This document shows positions 18,894 through 28,434 of a stretch of 64,000 bases of DNA, one piece after another. Numbering within the stretch: the first letter of the stretch is position 1; each line of letters opens with the position of its first letter. The stretch is taken from assembly GCA_977017575.1 (NCBI GenBank), contig CDRNVI010000043.1:310001-374000 (forward strand). Reading direction: 5' to 3'. This stretch comes from Paramoeba atlantica. Lineage: Eukaryota; Discosea. The translations under genes were made by a program, and so were the position numbers. Below the pieces are notes generated by a model. It had not been told where the DNA came from, did not search any database, and saw only the letters and a program-made list of their open reading frames with translations.

Positions 18894-19742
18894 TTACAAG
18901 AAGACAATGTTCTTCCACTCTTTTGGTACCGTGCAAGAAAGCTGGTTGGCACTCAAATCAATAGAAAAACATTCTTGAGGAGGAAAGTCATCCAGAAAAA
19001 TGACTTCACCATCGAATGCGTTGTGCGAGAGGTCAATTTGCATCACGGTTTCGGGTAGATTGGCAAATGTGAGATCACCTTGTAACGCGTTATGATCGAG
19101 AAACAACTGCTGTAGAACAGGGGGTAAAGACGAAACAATAATGGAACCATTCAGACGATTGTTGTTTACGCTAATGCATTGTAACGCAGCCGGCAGAGAT
19201 GAGAGATCAATTGACCCAGTAATGTCGTTGTGTGAAACAAAAAGCCGCTCTAAAGGCGGCGGCAGGGTCTGTAGATCTAAACTGCCGCTAAAACGATTTC
19301 TTTGTAGTAAACATCGGTACATTTGAGGCGGAAGAGAAGTAAGATCTGTGTTCCCAATAAACTTGTTGCAGTGCAATGTTAATGCTACAAGAAACGATGG
19401 AAGTGCATCGAGAAAAGCATTCCCACTTAATTCGTTGTTGTCCAAATGAAGTTTCAACAGAGTGGAAGGTAATAGTGACCACGTAATGTTGCCTTTCAGA
19501 TCCATAGAACTCCAGTTAATTTGTGTGATTACCGTCCCATTGCTACAAGAGATTCCTTTCCACTTACATTGAGGTGTTTTCTTCGTCCACGAAGAATGCT
19601 TTTTGTACAACAGAGAAACTATGTGTGCCAATGCCGCTTCTTGAGATATCAGAGAAGCGCTGACCTTCTTCGGCCGCATTTTGTCATGGGTTTGTAGTGT
19701 GAACAGTGGCCAAGATCCAAGAAGACCAAGACAGAACATCAT
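18894..19742 (-). CDS. Secreted or surface leucine-rich-repeat protein
   Basis: 282 residues. The hydrophobic N-terminus (MMFCLGLLGSWPLF) looks like a signal peptide. An N-cap QCKWKGISCSNGTV with two Cys recalls plant-type LRR N-caps. About eight repeats of near 22-24 residues follow, with the pattern LP..L..L.L..N.L.G...L (LDNNELSG, LQRNRFSG, VSHNDITG, VNNNRLNG, LDHNALQG, LSHNAFDG), closing with LSANQLSCTVP. This LPPxL-based repeat is typical of surface LRR proteins in kinetoplastids and other free-living flagellates. There is no C-terminal anchor, so it may be secreted. The ligand is unknown. Confidence 0.85.
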   Translation of the reverse strand: MMFCLGLLGSWPLFTLQTHDKMRPKKVSASLISQEAALAHIVSLLYKKHSSWTKKTPQCKWKGISCSNGTVITQINWSSMDLKGNITWSLLPSTLLKLHLDNNELSGNAFLDALPSFLVALTLHCNKFIGNTDLTSLPPQMYRCLLQRNRFSGSLDLQTLPPPLERLFVSHNDITGSIDLSSLPAALQCISVNNNRLNGSIIVSSLPPVLQQLFLDHNALQGDLTFANLPETVMQIDLSHNAFDGEVIFLDDFPPQECFSIDLSANQLSCTVPKEWKNIVFL

Positions 19743-19891
19743 GTAAAAATATGGTTAGTATACGTATGAAATATAGACCAAACCAATATTTAGTTATTGA
19801 TAGTAATGCTCTCTTACTCGGGTAAATAAACTGATTCATGAATATAGTGCAACACGAAAACTGATTAGCTATCCGATCAGCTGGGGTTTTA

Positions 19892-21853
19892 TCACTCTTT
19901 GATACGTTTCCGTACTTTTTGACTAAGCCGTCGAATTTCTTTCTGAAATGAATTCCATTCACTCTGATGTAGAGGGGATGATGAAATGGAATTATATGAA
20001 ATCCCGTCAAATACATGTCGCGTTATCTCATAATCTTCACCATTGTACGTAACGCGCCGGGTCATAAAATCCCATGGTCGGTACAAGCCAGGAGGAGTAC
20101 TGAAATCTTCTCCGTGTTGGTTTCTTGAAGAATCGTTGGATTGAAGCATAAACTGAGAGAAGTTAGGTGCTCGACCGACATCGGCAATACAAAACAGAAC
20201 ATTACCATGCCACGAAGTTTGCCTACCGCTCAGTACGTGGAAGCCTCCTGCAGAGCCTCCCAAAATGATCATTGAAGTGGGAATATCCACAAACGTCCCG
20301 CAACAGACTTCTTCCTCTCCGATGCAGGTATGAAGTAGTATGTCACATGTACGCACTGGAGAAGAAAAGGTTGTCCCACGTTTTCTTAAATTTGTTGATT
20401 TATTAAGCCTGCTACCTGGACGAACAAGATATACGCCGTTGTGTGCTGTGCCAAACAGAATGCATTGCGGCGCGTGGTAAGAACATGGGAGAGAACGTAC
20501 CAACATGCATTGAGTTTCTCCAGGAATATCAAAAATACTGTGAAGGGTAAGATCATGACCGTTTATCAGATTACCAGAATAGTATTCCCAGAAAGAGATG
20601 AAAACTTTCGGGTTATAGACAGTTTCATCATTTACAGTTGCAATTGTTACCAAGAACCGTCGGTTACTTGTCCAAGTGTGCTCATAATGGAATATGTCAA
20701 AAGAGAAGTTTGAGCATCTGTCATCACTCGAGATCTGTTTAGAGTTCGTAGAATCTACGATCCTCTTTTTCCACTGTTGCGAACGTGATTCCAAAAAGAT
20801 AAGCTCGGTGTAGCTGTCCAATACCACGGGGTTTAGTGAAACTGATGTGACCAAAATTCCAACATATTCTAACGAGTTGGAGAAGGTTTGTAAACCATGA
20901 GAAAGAGTTTTGCAAATTGATCGGATAGGAAAGCGTCTGTCGTGCTTCTCCGGCATGGGATCTTCAGCCTGGAAACTAGTGAGTAGGCGTACTGATCCCA
21001 CACTCGGAGTACAGCTGAGAGCTAGTGACGCTAAAAACGTCACGGTGAGTGGACCTTGCGCAGTAAGCTTAATTTCGAAAAGACCTACGGCAGCGTCGTA
21101 GCCTATGGCTACGAGATGAGTGTCCAGAGTTCCCTCCACTGAAAATACATTTCTTTTCTGTGCTTGCACCTTTTTTAACAAACATATTGTATGAGTGGTG
21201 CCTTTGAAGATGTTTGTCAACGATGGAGTAAAAAGAACTTCACAGTGCCTCATGGCTTCTGGCGTGTTGATATTCCTCCGTAAAATAATACTGGAAACGC
21301 CATTGTATGGATGACAGCTAATGAGTGTATTGGCACTAAGCCACCGGACGTATGCGTCACCCATCCAGTCGTAGGATGCATAAGATTTGTTTGCTTGTAA
21401 TCGATTCCTGTGAGCGACGTCGTGAGATGGATGTAACTCCCATCTATATACGAATTCCATTGTTTCAATGTTCACTACCCACCCATGATGAAAGGTGATG
21501 ATGCAAAGATATTTGCTTGACGAACCAATTAGTATTTCATATATTGATTCTCCAAGATTAAGAAAACAAGCATTGCGCCAGCTGTCAAAATTCTGAACGC
21601 GAAATACCTTAATGATACCGGCATCATCTCCAGTTACGATAACCGCACCTCCTGGTGGATCGATAAAAGAATCGCAACATGTGATTTCGCTATTGTGTAA
21701 AGCGCATGACGATGTTCCAGCAAAGTCTAATGTCGAAGCACACCATTTTCCGTAAGACTCACATTCGGTCGTGGGAAGCGAGCTAGTAGAGTTCGGCTGA
21801 AGAAAAGGCAGTCTCCCGTGCAGCGATACGTGATCCAGAAATGAGGTTATCAT
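19892..21853 (-). CDS. WD-repeat-like beta-propeller protein
   Basis: 653 residues from the ATG at 21853. Regular beta-strand blocks of propeller type occur along the length (AVIVTGDDAGIIKVFRVQNFDSW, YLCIITFHHGWVVNIETMEFVYRW, LVAIGYDAAVGLFEIKL, QCILFGTAHNGVYLVRPG, SMIILGGSAGGFHVLSG), though few end in a canonical WD. The C-terminus is a short basic helix (FQKEIRRLSQKVRKRIKE). It is probably a scaffold or substrate adaptor. No specific orthologue recognised. Confidence 0.65.
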   Translation of the reverse strand: MITSFLDHVSLHGRLPFLQPNSTSSLPTTECESYGKWCASTLDFAGTSSCALHNSEITCCDSFIDPPGGAVIVTGDDAGIIKVFRVQNFDSWRNACFLNLGESIYEILIGSSSKYLCIITFHHGWVVNIETMEFVYRWELHPSHDVAHRNRLQANKSYASYDWMGDAYVRWLSANTLISCHPYNGVSSIILRRNINTPEAMRHCEVLFTPSLTNIFKGTTHTICLLKKVQAQKRNVFSVEGTLDTHLVAIGYDAAVGLFEIKLTAQGPLTVTFLASLALSCTPSVGSVRLLTSFQAEDPMPEKHDRRFPIRSICKTLSHGLQTFSNSLEYVGILVTSVSLNPVVLDSYTELIFLESRSQQWKKRIVDSTNSKQISSDDRCSNFSFDIFHYEHTWTSNRRFLVTIATVNDETVYNPKVFISFWEYYSGNLINGHDLTLHSIFDIPGETQCMLVRSLPCSYHAPQCILFGTAHNGVYLVRPGSRLNKSTNLRKRGTTFSSPVRTCDILLHTCIGEEEVCCGTFVDIPTSMIILGGSAGGFHVLSGRQTSWHGNVLFCIADVGRAPNFSQFMLQSNDSSRNQHGEDFSTPPGLYRPWDFMTRRVTYNGEDYEITRHVFDGISYNSISSSPLHQSEWNSFQKEIRRLSQKVRKRIKE

Positions 21854-22070
21854 GTGACATAAACACAAACCATGAACCCCACATAAGTGATGTACTACTA
21901 AAAAACTTTACCAGAACTACTAAAAATGTATCGATAATGAAACAGTGCTACAATATCTTGATTTTAGAATAAAAAGCGGTACGTGAATGAAGTTTCCCAG
22001 CAACGAACGTTTCGATTCGTCAAAAGAACAGAAACGGATGAAAGATTGAACGTCCCTACGGGAAGACACC

Positions 22071-22802
22071 TCAGAAGGGGTGTACAGAGGTCGGTAAACA
22101 TGCAAAAACCTCATTCGCTATCGCATCTACCGAAGCCATGGCGCCGACTCCGAAATCTCCACATGCTAAAACTTTGGTCACCGGGGGAACTACAACAATC
22201 CCAAGCTCTTGCGTCAAAATGTTAAGATGCTTTGTTGTGAGAGGATGACAGTACATTGCTGTGTTCATGGCGGGTGCCACGATAAATGCCTTCTGGCGAA
22301 TTGGCCATGAACGAGCAATGCAGGTTAGCAAATTGTCGGCCATGCCGTTTGCTATTTTAGACATTGTATTGGCGCTTAGGGGGGCAATAACAAATAAATC
22401 GGCCCAATTTCGCAAAGTGATGTGCAAAACGGAATCGCCAACGCGTTTCCATTCTTCTGTTTCACTCGAATCGTCATACACCCCCTCAACACTGAAAGCA
22501 GGTCTATTCGGCAGATGTTGCATGTTATAACAACCAAACTCACGGATGTCATCGGTCGTGGAATTTGTGCGGCGGATTTCCATTATCACGCGGTCACACT
22601 GTTCTTTTGAAACGAAATCATAAGCATGAGAAGTGAAGACAATACGCACGCTTAGTGAGACGAGTTCAGACCTCAGTGAACTTTCGTTTTGTTTGTAGAA
22701 CCTTTCACGTATTGACGTAAGAAAGTTCTGTAGTTTAATAGCCGCAACGCTTCCAGTGATTCCCACAAGAAGATGTTGTGTCTTGTCAGGATAACTTTCC
22801 AT
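22071..22802 (-). CDS. Phosphopantothenoylcysteine decarboxylase-type flavoprotein (HAL3/CoaC family)
   Basis: 243 residues. PPCDC makes 4'-phosphopantetheine in coenzyme A synthesis using FMN. Seen: LLVGITGSVAAIK (FMN-binding start), VLHITLRNWADLFVIAPLSANTMSKIANGMADNLL with the catalytic-type His127 and the PxSANT motif, PAMNTAMY (substrate-recognition P-A-M-N at 177-180), and ACGDFGVGAM (203-212), where the Cys of the flexible flap (ACGDxGxG) is kept. All catalytic markers are present, so it is probably active. An insertion of about 35 residues (77-112) precedes the His motif compared with the usual 200-residue enzyme. No fused synthetase domain follows. Confidence 0.92.
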   Translation of the reverse strand: MESYPDKTQHLLVGITGSVAAIKLQNFLTSIRERFYKQNESSLRSELVSLSVRIVFTSHAYDFVSKEQCDRVIMEIRRTNSTTDDIREFGCYNMQHLPNRPAFSVEGVYDDSSETEEWKRVGDSVLHITLRNWADLFVIAPLSANTMSKIANGMADNLLTCIARSWPIRQKAFIVAPAMNTAMYCHPLTTKHLNILTQELGIVVVPPVTKVLACGDFGVGAMASVDAIANEVFACLPTSVHPF

Positions 22803-23150
22803 TACATTAAACCTCCACGTTTTATGAATTTCATATTCTCATAATAATGATTTTCGTTAGTTCTAGACGCTTTTTACATGGGTGATAAGGTAATAATACT
22901 ACGGACTTCGATTGGTATTTAGCCGATTAGTTGAACATTTTGTAGATACAATTTGATTCTTCTTCTTCCACCTCGAATGTGCAAGTTTCATTTCACTTTA
23001 GAAGTACAAATACACAAATTTCTTTTGTGCTGTTGCACATGGTCCTTAAAATCTCCGTCGATTGGGAAACTGCTCTGGTTTAAAGCTACTTTAAAGAACT
23101 ACGACGATGTTTCAGCAGCCGGATGTATATTTACATGTAGGCGCTTTAGT
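22803..23150. other. Intergenic, nothing recognised
   Basis: AT-rich spacer without a coding or RNA signal. Confidence 0.5.
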
Positions 23151-24155
23151 TCAAATAGCTTCCAGAAGAAGTACTCCTAGAGAGGAGAAAATGCCAATAC
23201 CGTAAGACCCTGTGAGCATCAATATAACAGTGCCTGCGCACATTGAAAAATAGAGTTCCATGAGGCGTAAAAATCTTTCTGGAAAGATCCAGATGATACC
23301 CAGGATAAAGGCGAATTTGGAGATAAATGGACACAACAGAGGTAGGACGTGGCATGGAGGCAACCTTTTTTGTATCACGTTCTCTGAGAGACTTGAATTA
23401 CCTAATGTATTCTTCTGACGCACTGTTTTAGGAAGGACATCAAGTGACTCTCTCAGTTGTTTAGATTCTCCACTTTTCGTTGTTGAAAGATCTCCACCGC
23501 TCTCGAGTCGATACGAGGGAGGAGGGGTTACAGACATAAACTGAACCGGAGGACTTTCCCATTTGAGGCGTTGGTTTGATGAGAGTGGAGTCGGAGGAAT
23601 GCTACGACTTTTAATATCATACGATACAAAAAGCTTGATTTTAACACAGCTCATCAGCCAAATGAATTCCATTAGATTGCGATATAGAAAAACTGTCGTG
23701 AGTGGCCACAAGTTTGTAATTTGGGTATTTATAACCGCACACACATCCGTTTTACGTATAACATCCGTAGTGCATAGCCAGATGGACAGTGCATCACACA
23801 CTGGAGAAAGTGCATATTCACTCGGTATGATAGTTTCCCTGAGAGATATAGCCACTACGAAGAATATTCCCACCAATAGAAACAAATAAAGCCTCGCCCC
23901 ACAATTCGTCATTGCGACATAGGAACTCGAAATGATTTCATTCGCGCGCCAAACGAAGTTCTGCCGGTTGTAAATTATATGCGCCCAGGCCTGGGGACGC
24001 AACAACAGTACATCCAGAAGCACGATCGGGGTATCATACTCAATATAGGGATCGCAAGTATGAAAGCATGAAGGGCAGGAGCTGAGTCTTATAAAGGCCT
24101 CGTCGTCGTCTTGAAGACGTTCAACTACGCTGTTGCATTCGATGCAAATTGGCAT
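23151..24155 (-). CDS. ARV1: ARV1-family ER sterol/GPI-lipid homeostasis protein
   Basis: 334 residues from the ATG at 24155. The N-terminal ARV1 homology domain is clear: CIECNSVVERL, then LSSCPSCFHTCDPYIEYD with the zinc Cys pairs, then IVLLDVLLLRPQAWAHIIYNR, the family's D-x-x-L-L/x-A-x-R-H-L-x-N stretch. Several hydrophobic spans follow (LYLFLLVGIFFVVAI, the LWPLTTVFLYRNLMEFIW region, FAFILGIIWIF, AGTVILMLTG). A polar loop of about 90 residues in the middle is longer than usual. ARV1 acts in the ER membrane in sterol traffic and GPI-anchor synthesis. The upstream in-frame region to 24248 is probably untranslated. Confidence 0.88.
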   Translation of the reverse strand: MPICIECNSVVERLQDDDEAFIRLSSCPSCFHTCDPYIEYDTPIVLLDVLLLRPQAWAHIIYNRQNFVWRANEIISSSYVAMTNCGARLYLFLLVGIFFVVAISLRETIIPSEYALSPVCDALSIWLCTTDVIRKTDVCAVINTQITNLWPLTTVFLYRNLMEFIWLMSCVKIKLFVSYDIKSRSIPPTPLSSNQRLKWESPPVQFMSVTPPPSYRLESGGDLSTTKSGESKQLRESLDVLPKTVRQKNTLGNSSLSENVIQKRLPPCHVLPLLCPFISKFAFILGIIWIFPERFLRLMELYFSMCAGTVILMLTGSYGIGIFSSLGVLLLEAI

Positions 24156-24359
24156 CCGACATGACTTAATAATAAGTTTATTGGAAATAGGCGATACAAA
24201 CAAATGTAGAAAGTGCAATGCGGCACTACAAAACGAACCGTGTTGCAATCAATACCCATTCGTAAAGCCTACTCGCTCTATTAAAACATTTTGTTTAGTA
24301 GCACTTCAGTATAAAGTTCGAAAAACTATAATAGAAAAAAAGAAATGTATCCTGGTTAC

Positions 24360-25679
24360 CTAGATCTTTCCTACTTTGGACCCTACAAACAGATATCCAC
24401 TGTGAGGATTAGACTGTACTGTTGGATGCGTTCGTGACGGAAGTATTTGATATTCCCGCACATTGCATTCCATAACATGGCATTGCACAGGAACTCCATC
24501 GCATCCATGTGATGCGGTGCGGGTTCTCATTTCTGTCCTTGCATTTTCACGAAAAACAATGGAATCCCAACATCGCCGGACGTGAAAAAATAACTTTTCA
24601 AGATTTGTTATACTCGGAGAAAAAATACAAAAACATCCCCCCAATGCCAAATACGGAAAGAAAGCATCGAATAGATCAATATGATCCCACTTGGAGGCAA
24701 TGACTAAACATGTGGGCAAGCCTTGAGAATAATCATTTTCGTCTACGTCACTTTGCAAGCACAAATTAGACATGGCCTTGTCTGTAGCTTGACCAGGTTC
24801 ACCGAGCAAAGACCACATGGTATTATTTTCACTATTGACGTGTCGAATGCAATGATTTCCTTGAAAGGCAAAAGCAGATACTACTTTCCATACGTTTTTT
24901 CCGGAAGTTAAACCCAAAGCTTTTGCCACAAAGGTTTTAGGAGTTGACTCTCTCGAAAGAATCTGATACATTTTTGCTTCTCCAGACTTGTTTGACTGTA
25001 GGCGATGCAAGATGGCTGCTGGAAGGATGCCTTGACTTTCGTCATATATGAGAACGCGTGAATCGAACATGACATGAGCATGATCAAGAATCCGTTGGAC
25101 CGTATCAGTACTAAGGTAAATGGGAGACTTCCTTTGGGCGTATTCTGTGCAAAAATCAGCAAGACACGGCCTTCGTATTTGATAGATCTGGCTCCAGCGC
25201 TCTGCTTTTTTCTGCACGTACTTCATTTGAGCCATTTTTGTTTTAGAGGAAAAAGTTGAACTATTCTGAACAAGCTCGTCTACCATGGATACCACACCTT
25301 CATCCGTGGCTTTTCTTTTCGTAATGATTTTGTTGTCCAACTTTTGCGCTGTTGATGTATCGATCAAGTTCCTGTTGTCGGCAGTCTCATTTATTATTTC
25401 ACCCTGCGTGTTTGGATTAGACGTGTCGTCCCAGATATCTTCAGATTTTGGCTTTTCGGCTTTTTTAAATATTTTGTTATTCATACTATATTCAACGAAG
25501 CTATTGTAAGGTAAACCGACTAGCTCAGTTGCTTTCACTTTACCTACGTGACGTAATTTAAGCTGACCATACTCAGTCACGTGAACAACAGCATTCGATG
25601 AACTACCATGAAAATATACGTAGTCGCCATGCTGAACCTGGTAATCGGTAGGTACGGTACGAGGCTCTGTCGTCTGCAT
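24360..25679 (-). CDS. TRM6: tRNA m1A58 methyltransferase non-catalytic subunit (TRM6/Gcd10)
   Basis: 439 residues. TRM6 pairs with TRM61 to methylate A58 of tRNAs and gives the complex its tRNA grip. Seen: the N-terminal beta domain VQHGDYVYFHGSSSNAVVHV with KVKATELVGLPYNSFVEYS, matching the family's LIGKPYGxxFE stretch; a basic linker; YVQKKAERWSQIYQIRRP, the TRM6 helix before the Rossmann part; and a degenerate Rossmann domain (RVLIYDESQGILPAAIL, FFPYLALGGCFCIFSPS) lacking the SAM-binding GxGxG, as expected for this subunit. A TRM61 partner is not in this window. Confidence 0.85.
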   Translation of the reverse strand: MQTTEPRTVPTDYQVQHGDYVYFHGSSSNAVVHVTEYGQLKLRHVGKVKATELVGLPYNSFVEYSMNNKIFKKAEKPKSEDIWDDTSNPNTQGEIINETADNRNLIDTSTAQKLDNKIITKRKATDEGVVSMVDELVQNSSTFSSKTKMAQMKYVQKKAERWSQIYQIRRPCLADFCTEYAQRKSPIYLSTDTVQRILDHAHVMFDSRVLIYDESQGILPAAILHRLQSNKSGEAKMYQILSRESTPKTFVAKALGLTSGKNVWKVVSAFAFQGNHCIRHVNSENNTMWSLLGEPGQATDKAMSNLCLQSDVDENDYSQGLPTCLVIASKWDHIDLFDAFFPYLALGGCFCIFSPSITNLEKLFFHVRRCWDSIVFRENARTEMRTRTASHGCDGVPVQCHVMECNVREYQILPSRTHPTVQSNPHSGYLFVGSKVGKI

Positions 25680-26015
25680 TTGATACAGTAAATGACAGTG
25701 TATGTAGAAAACTTATTTCATAGCACTTCTGTCTCTACGATTAATACTGTGATTAGTAAAGTTTAATGACTGTATCAGTCCATTACACACGCAACAAGTA
25801 TCTATTTTATGTAGTTGTCTTGTAGTTTGCTGTCTACGTGAGTGATTTTTACGTACCTGTATGCACATGAACTTATTACACGTGTATGCACATACAGTTC
25901 AAGAAATAAAGTTTGCTTAACAGTTTTTTATATGCGCATCCACGGGCTTGTGGTATACATTGTACAACTTGAAAATAACTTATATAACTCGAAAATTTTA
26001 AGGAGACAATTGGGA
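25680..26015. other. Intergenic, nothing recognised
   Basis: AT-rich spacer with short ACGTGTATGCACAT-like repeats; no gene seen. Confidence 0.5.
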
Positions 26016-26453
26016 TCAGCGCATTTTAATAATGGGTGCGCGGTAGTCTTCTATATAGTCATCCGAGAGTTCGGCTCTTTGGTTAACCAGTGATCTACAA
26101 TTTTCTGCATTATACTGCGTTTTCCAATATGCACCATAGGAAAGATACATGACGTATGACAATGCGAATAAATACAACCAGTTGAAGATGCGAATGTCAA
26201 TATTCCCTGTCGAAGAACGAAATTGCATATAGTGAGGAAGTACATGCTTCAGGTAAGCTCTGTCTTCTTCTGGAAACTGATCAAAGCTAACTCGACCTTT
26301 GTTTCGAGTAGCCTGTTTCACAATTTTCCTTAGATAACCGTATTGGCGCTGTGTACGTCTTAAATTGCGGAAATATGTAAGAAACAGATAAAGTGAATCA
26401 ATCAATGTTTCATTGATCCGCCGTATGATCACAGATCGGAGAGCCTTTGACAT
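26016..26453 (-). CDS. Small single-span membrane protein, hypothetical
   Basis: 145 residues from the ATG at 26453. Basic helical N-terminus (SKALRSVIIRRINETLIDSLYLFL), a strongly basic middle (YGYLRKIVKQATRNKGR), one transmembrane helix near residues 95-117 (IFNWLYLFALSYVMYLSYGAYW) and an acidic tail. The layout suits a mitochondrial inner-membrane accessory subunit, but no family is recognised. Confidence 0.6.
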   Translation of the reverse strand: MSKALRSVIIRRINETLIDSLYLFLTYFRNLRRTQRQYGYLRKIVKQATRNKGRVSFDQFPEEDRAYLKHVLPHYMQFRSSTGNIDIRIFNWLYLFALSYVMYLSYGAYWKTQYNAENCRSLVNQRAELSDDYIEDYRAPIIKMR

Positions 26454-26772
26454 TATGATAAGCACCCTAAAAAACAAACAATCTTCTTTTATGTAAAGCT
26501 CCGCAGTGCGTCAGCACTGCTACATTTCGCTGCAATCCGCTAACATTTCTATGAAGTGCAATTATGTACTAGTAAACAAAAAAAATTGTTGTTGAACTAT
26601 AATGATATGCCAACTGGAAAATATTATAAGACATGATTCATAATTATGGCGTACCGATATAAAACAAAAAAATGTAAAATATCTCAGTAAACCACGTTTG
26701 CCGTGCTTTCAACCAGTAGCACCGATTCGGTTATGTAGTAGCGAAAAGCTGAGAACGAAGCCTACCCCTGGT
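26454..26772. other. Intergenic, nothing recognised
   Basis: Spacer upstream of one gene and downstream of the RESC5-like gene; no coding signal. Confidence 0.5.
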
Positions 26773-28110
26773 TTACTCCTGGTCACCTCGCCGTCCCTCG
26801 GCAACGGGACTACTGTCTTCACCATCTTGCGTGACATGGGTGCATGTGGTATCAGGGCTTATTGCCTCGTTGCCCGGCGCCGAATCTACATTCTTTGATG
26901 CCTCTTCAGAGGCATCCGAGCCCTCCGTACCCGCCTCCCCTGCCATGCTCTCCTGTGGAACTTCTGTGGGTGGAGGTACCGCCTCAGTTGGGGTAGCAGG
27001 AAGAGAAGGGGGAGGTGGGGGAGGAGGCGGTGGAGGGGGAGGAGGCGGTGGAGGTGCTCCAAATAAATGTGTCTTCTGCCCCCAGGAAGCGATACCCTTT
27101 CCTCCACGACTAATGTCAATGGTGCCCATCCCTTTGGCTCGAAACCCCAGGCGGGGAGCATTGGCTGTTTTCAAAAACTTGAGCACTAGCACACAAGCAC
27201 GCATGGAGACCCCCAGCTTGTCGAGCTCGGACCACTGGATAGGGACGGGGTTTAACCCGGCCTGCGCGATGGCCTCCACAGATTTATCGTAGCCCCGCTG
27301 TACTAGGACGTCAAATTTTGTCTCGGTGGTGTAAAAAGATAAAAAATGACACCCAGGGTCCAAATAGACAATTTGTAAGTCATCATGAGGGCGTGCCCGC
27401 TTGTACTGGTCCACGGCAAAAAGACCGTGTTCATCCTTCCAGGCAAGAATCACATTTTCTCCGGCGAACCCAAAGTAGTCGCCCAACGCCGGAGCGTCAC
27501 TCTCTTGCTCAATAGTCACCACCTCAAAACTGTTAGTGTCACGCAGGGAGAACAAATTCTTAATTGTCTGCTGCGCCAGCATGTTCGTTCGACTCCCATG
27601 GGCGAGTGCTATGCCACTGGGAAGCATCACAAAGTCACCCGAGGCGCAACGACAGCTTTCCACGTCCTGCATGTAGGTTGTTGTAGAGGTGTTCGCCCCG
27701 CTGGCGCGAATATACCGCAGGGTCTCCTGAAATTCCGGAATGCGATGTTCCAGCCCCAAGGTGGGCATAGAAACAAACGAGGCTCCGATGGACACCATGC
27801 TGTCCGCGGTACGAATGGCGTCAATGTGCGGAAGCTCTGCCATGACGTGTAGTTCATCCACAAGGGTACTGCTGGATAAAATACGATAAAACCCACGAAA
27901 CTGGCTCATGAGCATGTCACGATTCACTACAATGCCGTTTGGACCCGTGGTCGGGACGGTGTGATACGCGGGGGGTCGTACGTAGGCATGGACGACAGTT
28001 CTCTTCGGGCTGCTGAACAGAACTCCCCTGCTCGGTAGGGAAGCCAGATTTCTAGGATGTACAGAGAGAGATCGCAGAAACGACACGCTTCGGAACGCAG
28101 TAAAGGGCAT
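26773..28110 (-). CDS. DDAH-fold mitochondrial protein, candidate RESC5 (RNA-editing substrate-binding complex)
   Basis: 445 residues with an ATG at 28110. The basic, Ser/Arg-rich start (FTAFRSVSFLRSLSVHPRNLASLPSRG) is a likely mitochondrial presequence. The core resembles the pentein fold of dimethylarginine dimethylaminohydrolase: SCRCASGDFVMLPSGIALAHGSRTNMLAQ corresponds to the DGGDVL..G..I.VG.S.RTN..G block, and GVSMRACVLVLKF to the C-terminal Cys strand. In kinetoplastids a DDAH-like protein without known enzyme activity is RESC5 (MRB11870), part of the guide-RNA-binding editing complex. I infer RESC5 from targeting plus fold; a DDAH enzyme is the alternative. A run of 16 prolines (about residues 351-366) and an acidic tail follow. 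Confidence 0.6.
   Translation of the reverse strand: MPFTAFRSVSFLRSLSVHPRNLASLPSRGVLFSSPKRTVVHAYVRPPAYHTVPTTGPNGIVVNRDMLMSQFRGFYRILSSSTLVDELHVMAELPHIDAIRTADSMVSIGASFVSMPTLGLEHRIPEFQETLRYIRASGANTSTTTYMQDVESCRCASGDFVMLPSGIALAHGSRTNMLAQQTIKNLFSLRDTNSFEVVTIEQESDAPALGDYFGFAGENVILAWKDEHGLFAVDQYKRARPHDDLQIVYLDPGCHFLSFYTTETKFDVLVQRGYDKSVEAIAQAGLNPVPIQWSELDKLGVSMRACVLVLKFLKTANAPRLGFRAKGMGTIDISRGGKGIASWGQKTHLFGAPPPPPPPPPPPPPPPPSLPATPTEAVPPPTEVPQESMAGEAGTEGSDASEEASKNVDSAPGNEAISPDTTCTHVTQDGEDSSPVAEGRRGDQE
27000..27056. repeat. GGA/GGC trinucleotide repeat coding for poly-proline
   Basis: Imperfect GGN repeat on the plus strand, CCN on the coding strand, giving 16 consecutive prolines inside the RESC5-like gene. 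Likely to vary in length between strains. Confidence 0.8.
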
Positions 28111-28434
28111 ATTCTGTTTCTATACAGTTAAACTCTCTTCTAATTTACAATGAATAAGCTATTTCGCAGGTAACTCAGGCTGAAATAAGTTACTTCTACT
28201 GAAGCATGTTCGTTTTCTACTATATTTGTACATAACAAACATTCAATAGGGCACATGACGCTTGAGCTTCCCCCCTACTGTAGTGTACATGCCCACGTGT
28301 CTAAAAATTCCCTTCTCACATACCGTTATGGACATTTTCTTAAGTTAAAAACGGATTCTTACCAAGACAAATAGGTTCTTACCCTCATTTTTTGGGTTCC
28401 ACACCCCGTAGGACAATCAGCAAGCTTGCAATTA
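28111..28434. other. Intergenic, nothing recognised
   Basis: Spacer with two copies of a GGTTCTTACC/GGATTCTTACC-like segment near 28351-28382; no gene seen. Confidence 0.45.

Noticed and set aside
26831-27292. Plus-strand frame with poly-Gly opposite the RESC5-like gene
   Set aside because: Poly-Gly is the complement of the poly-Pro codons; the other frame has the domain motifs.
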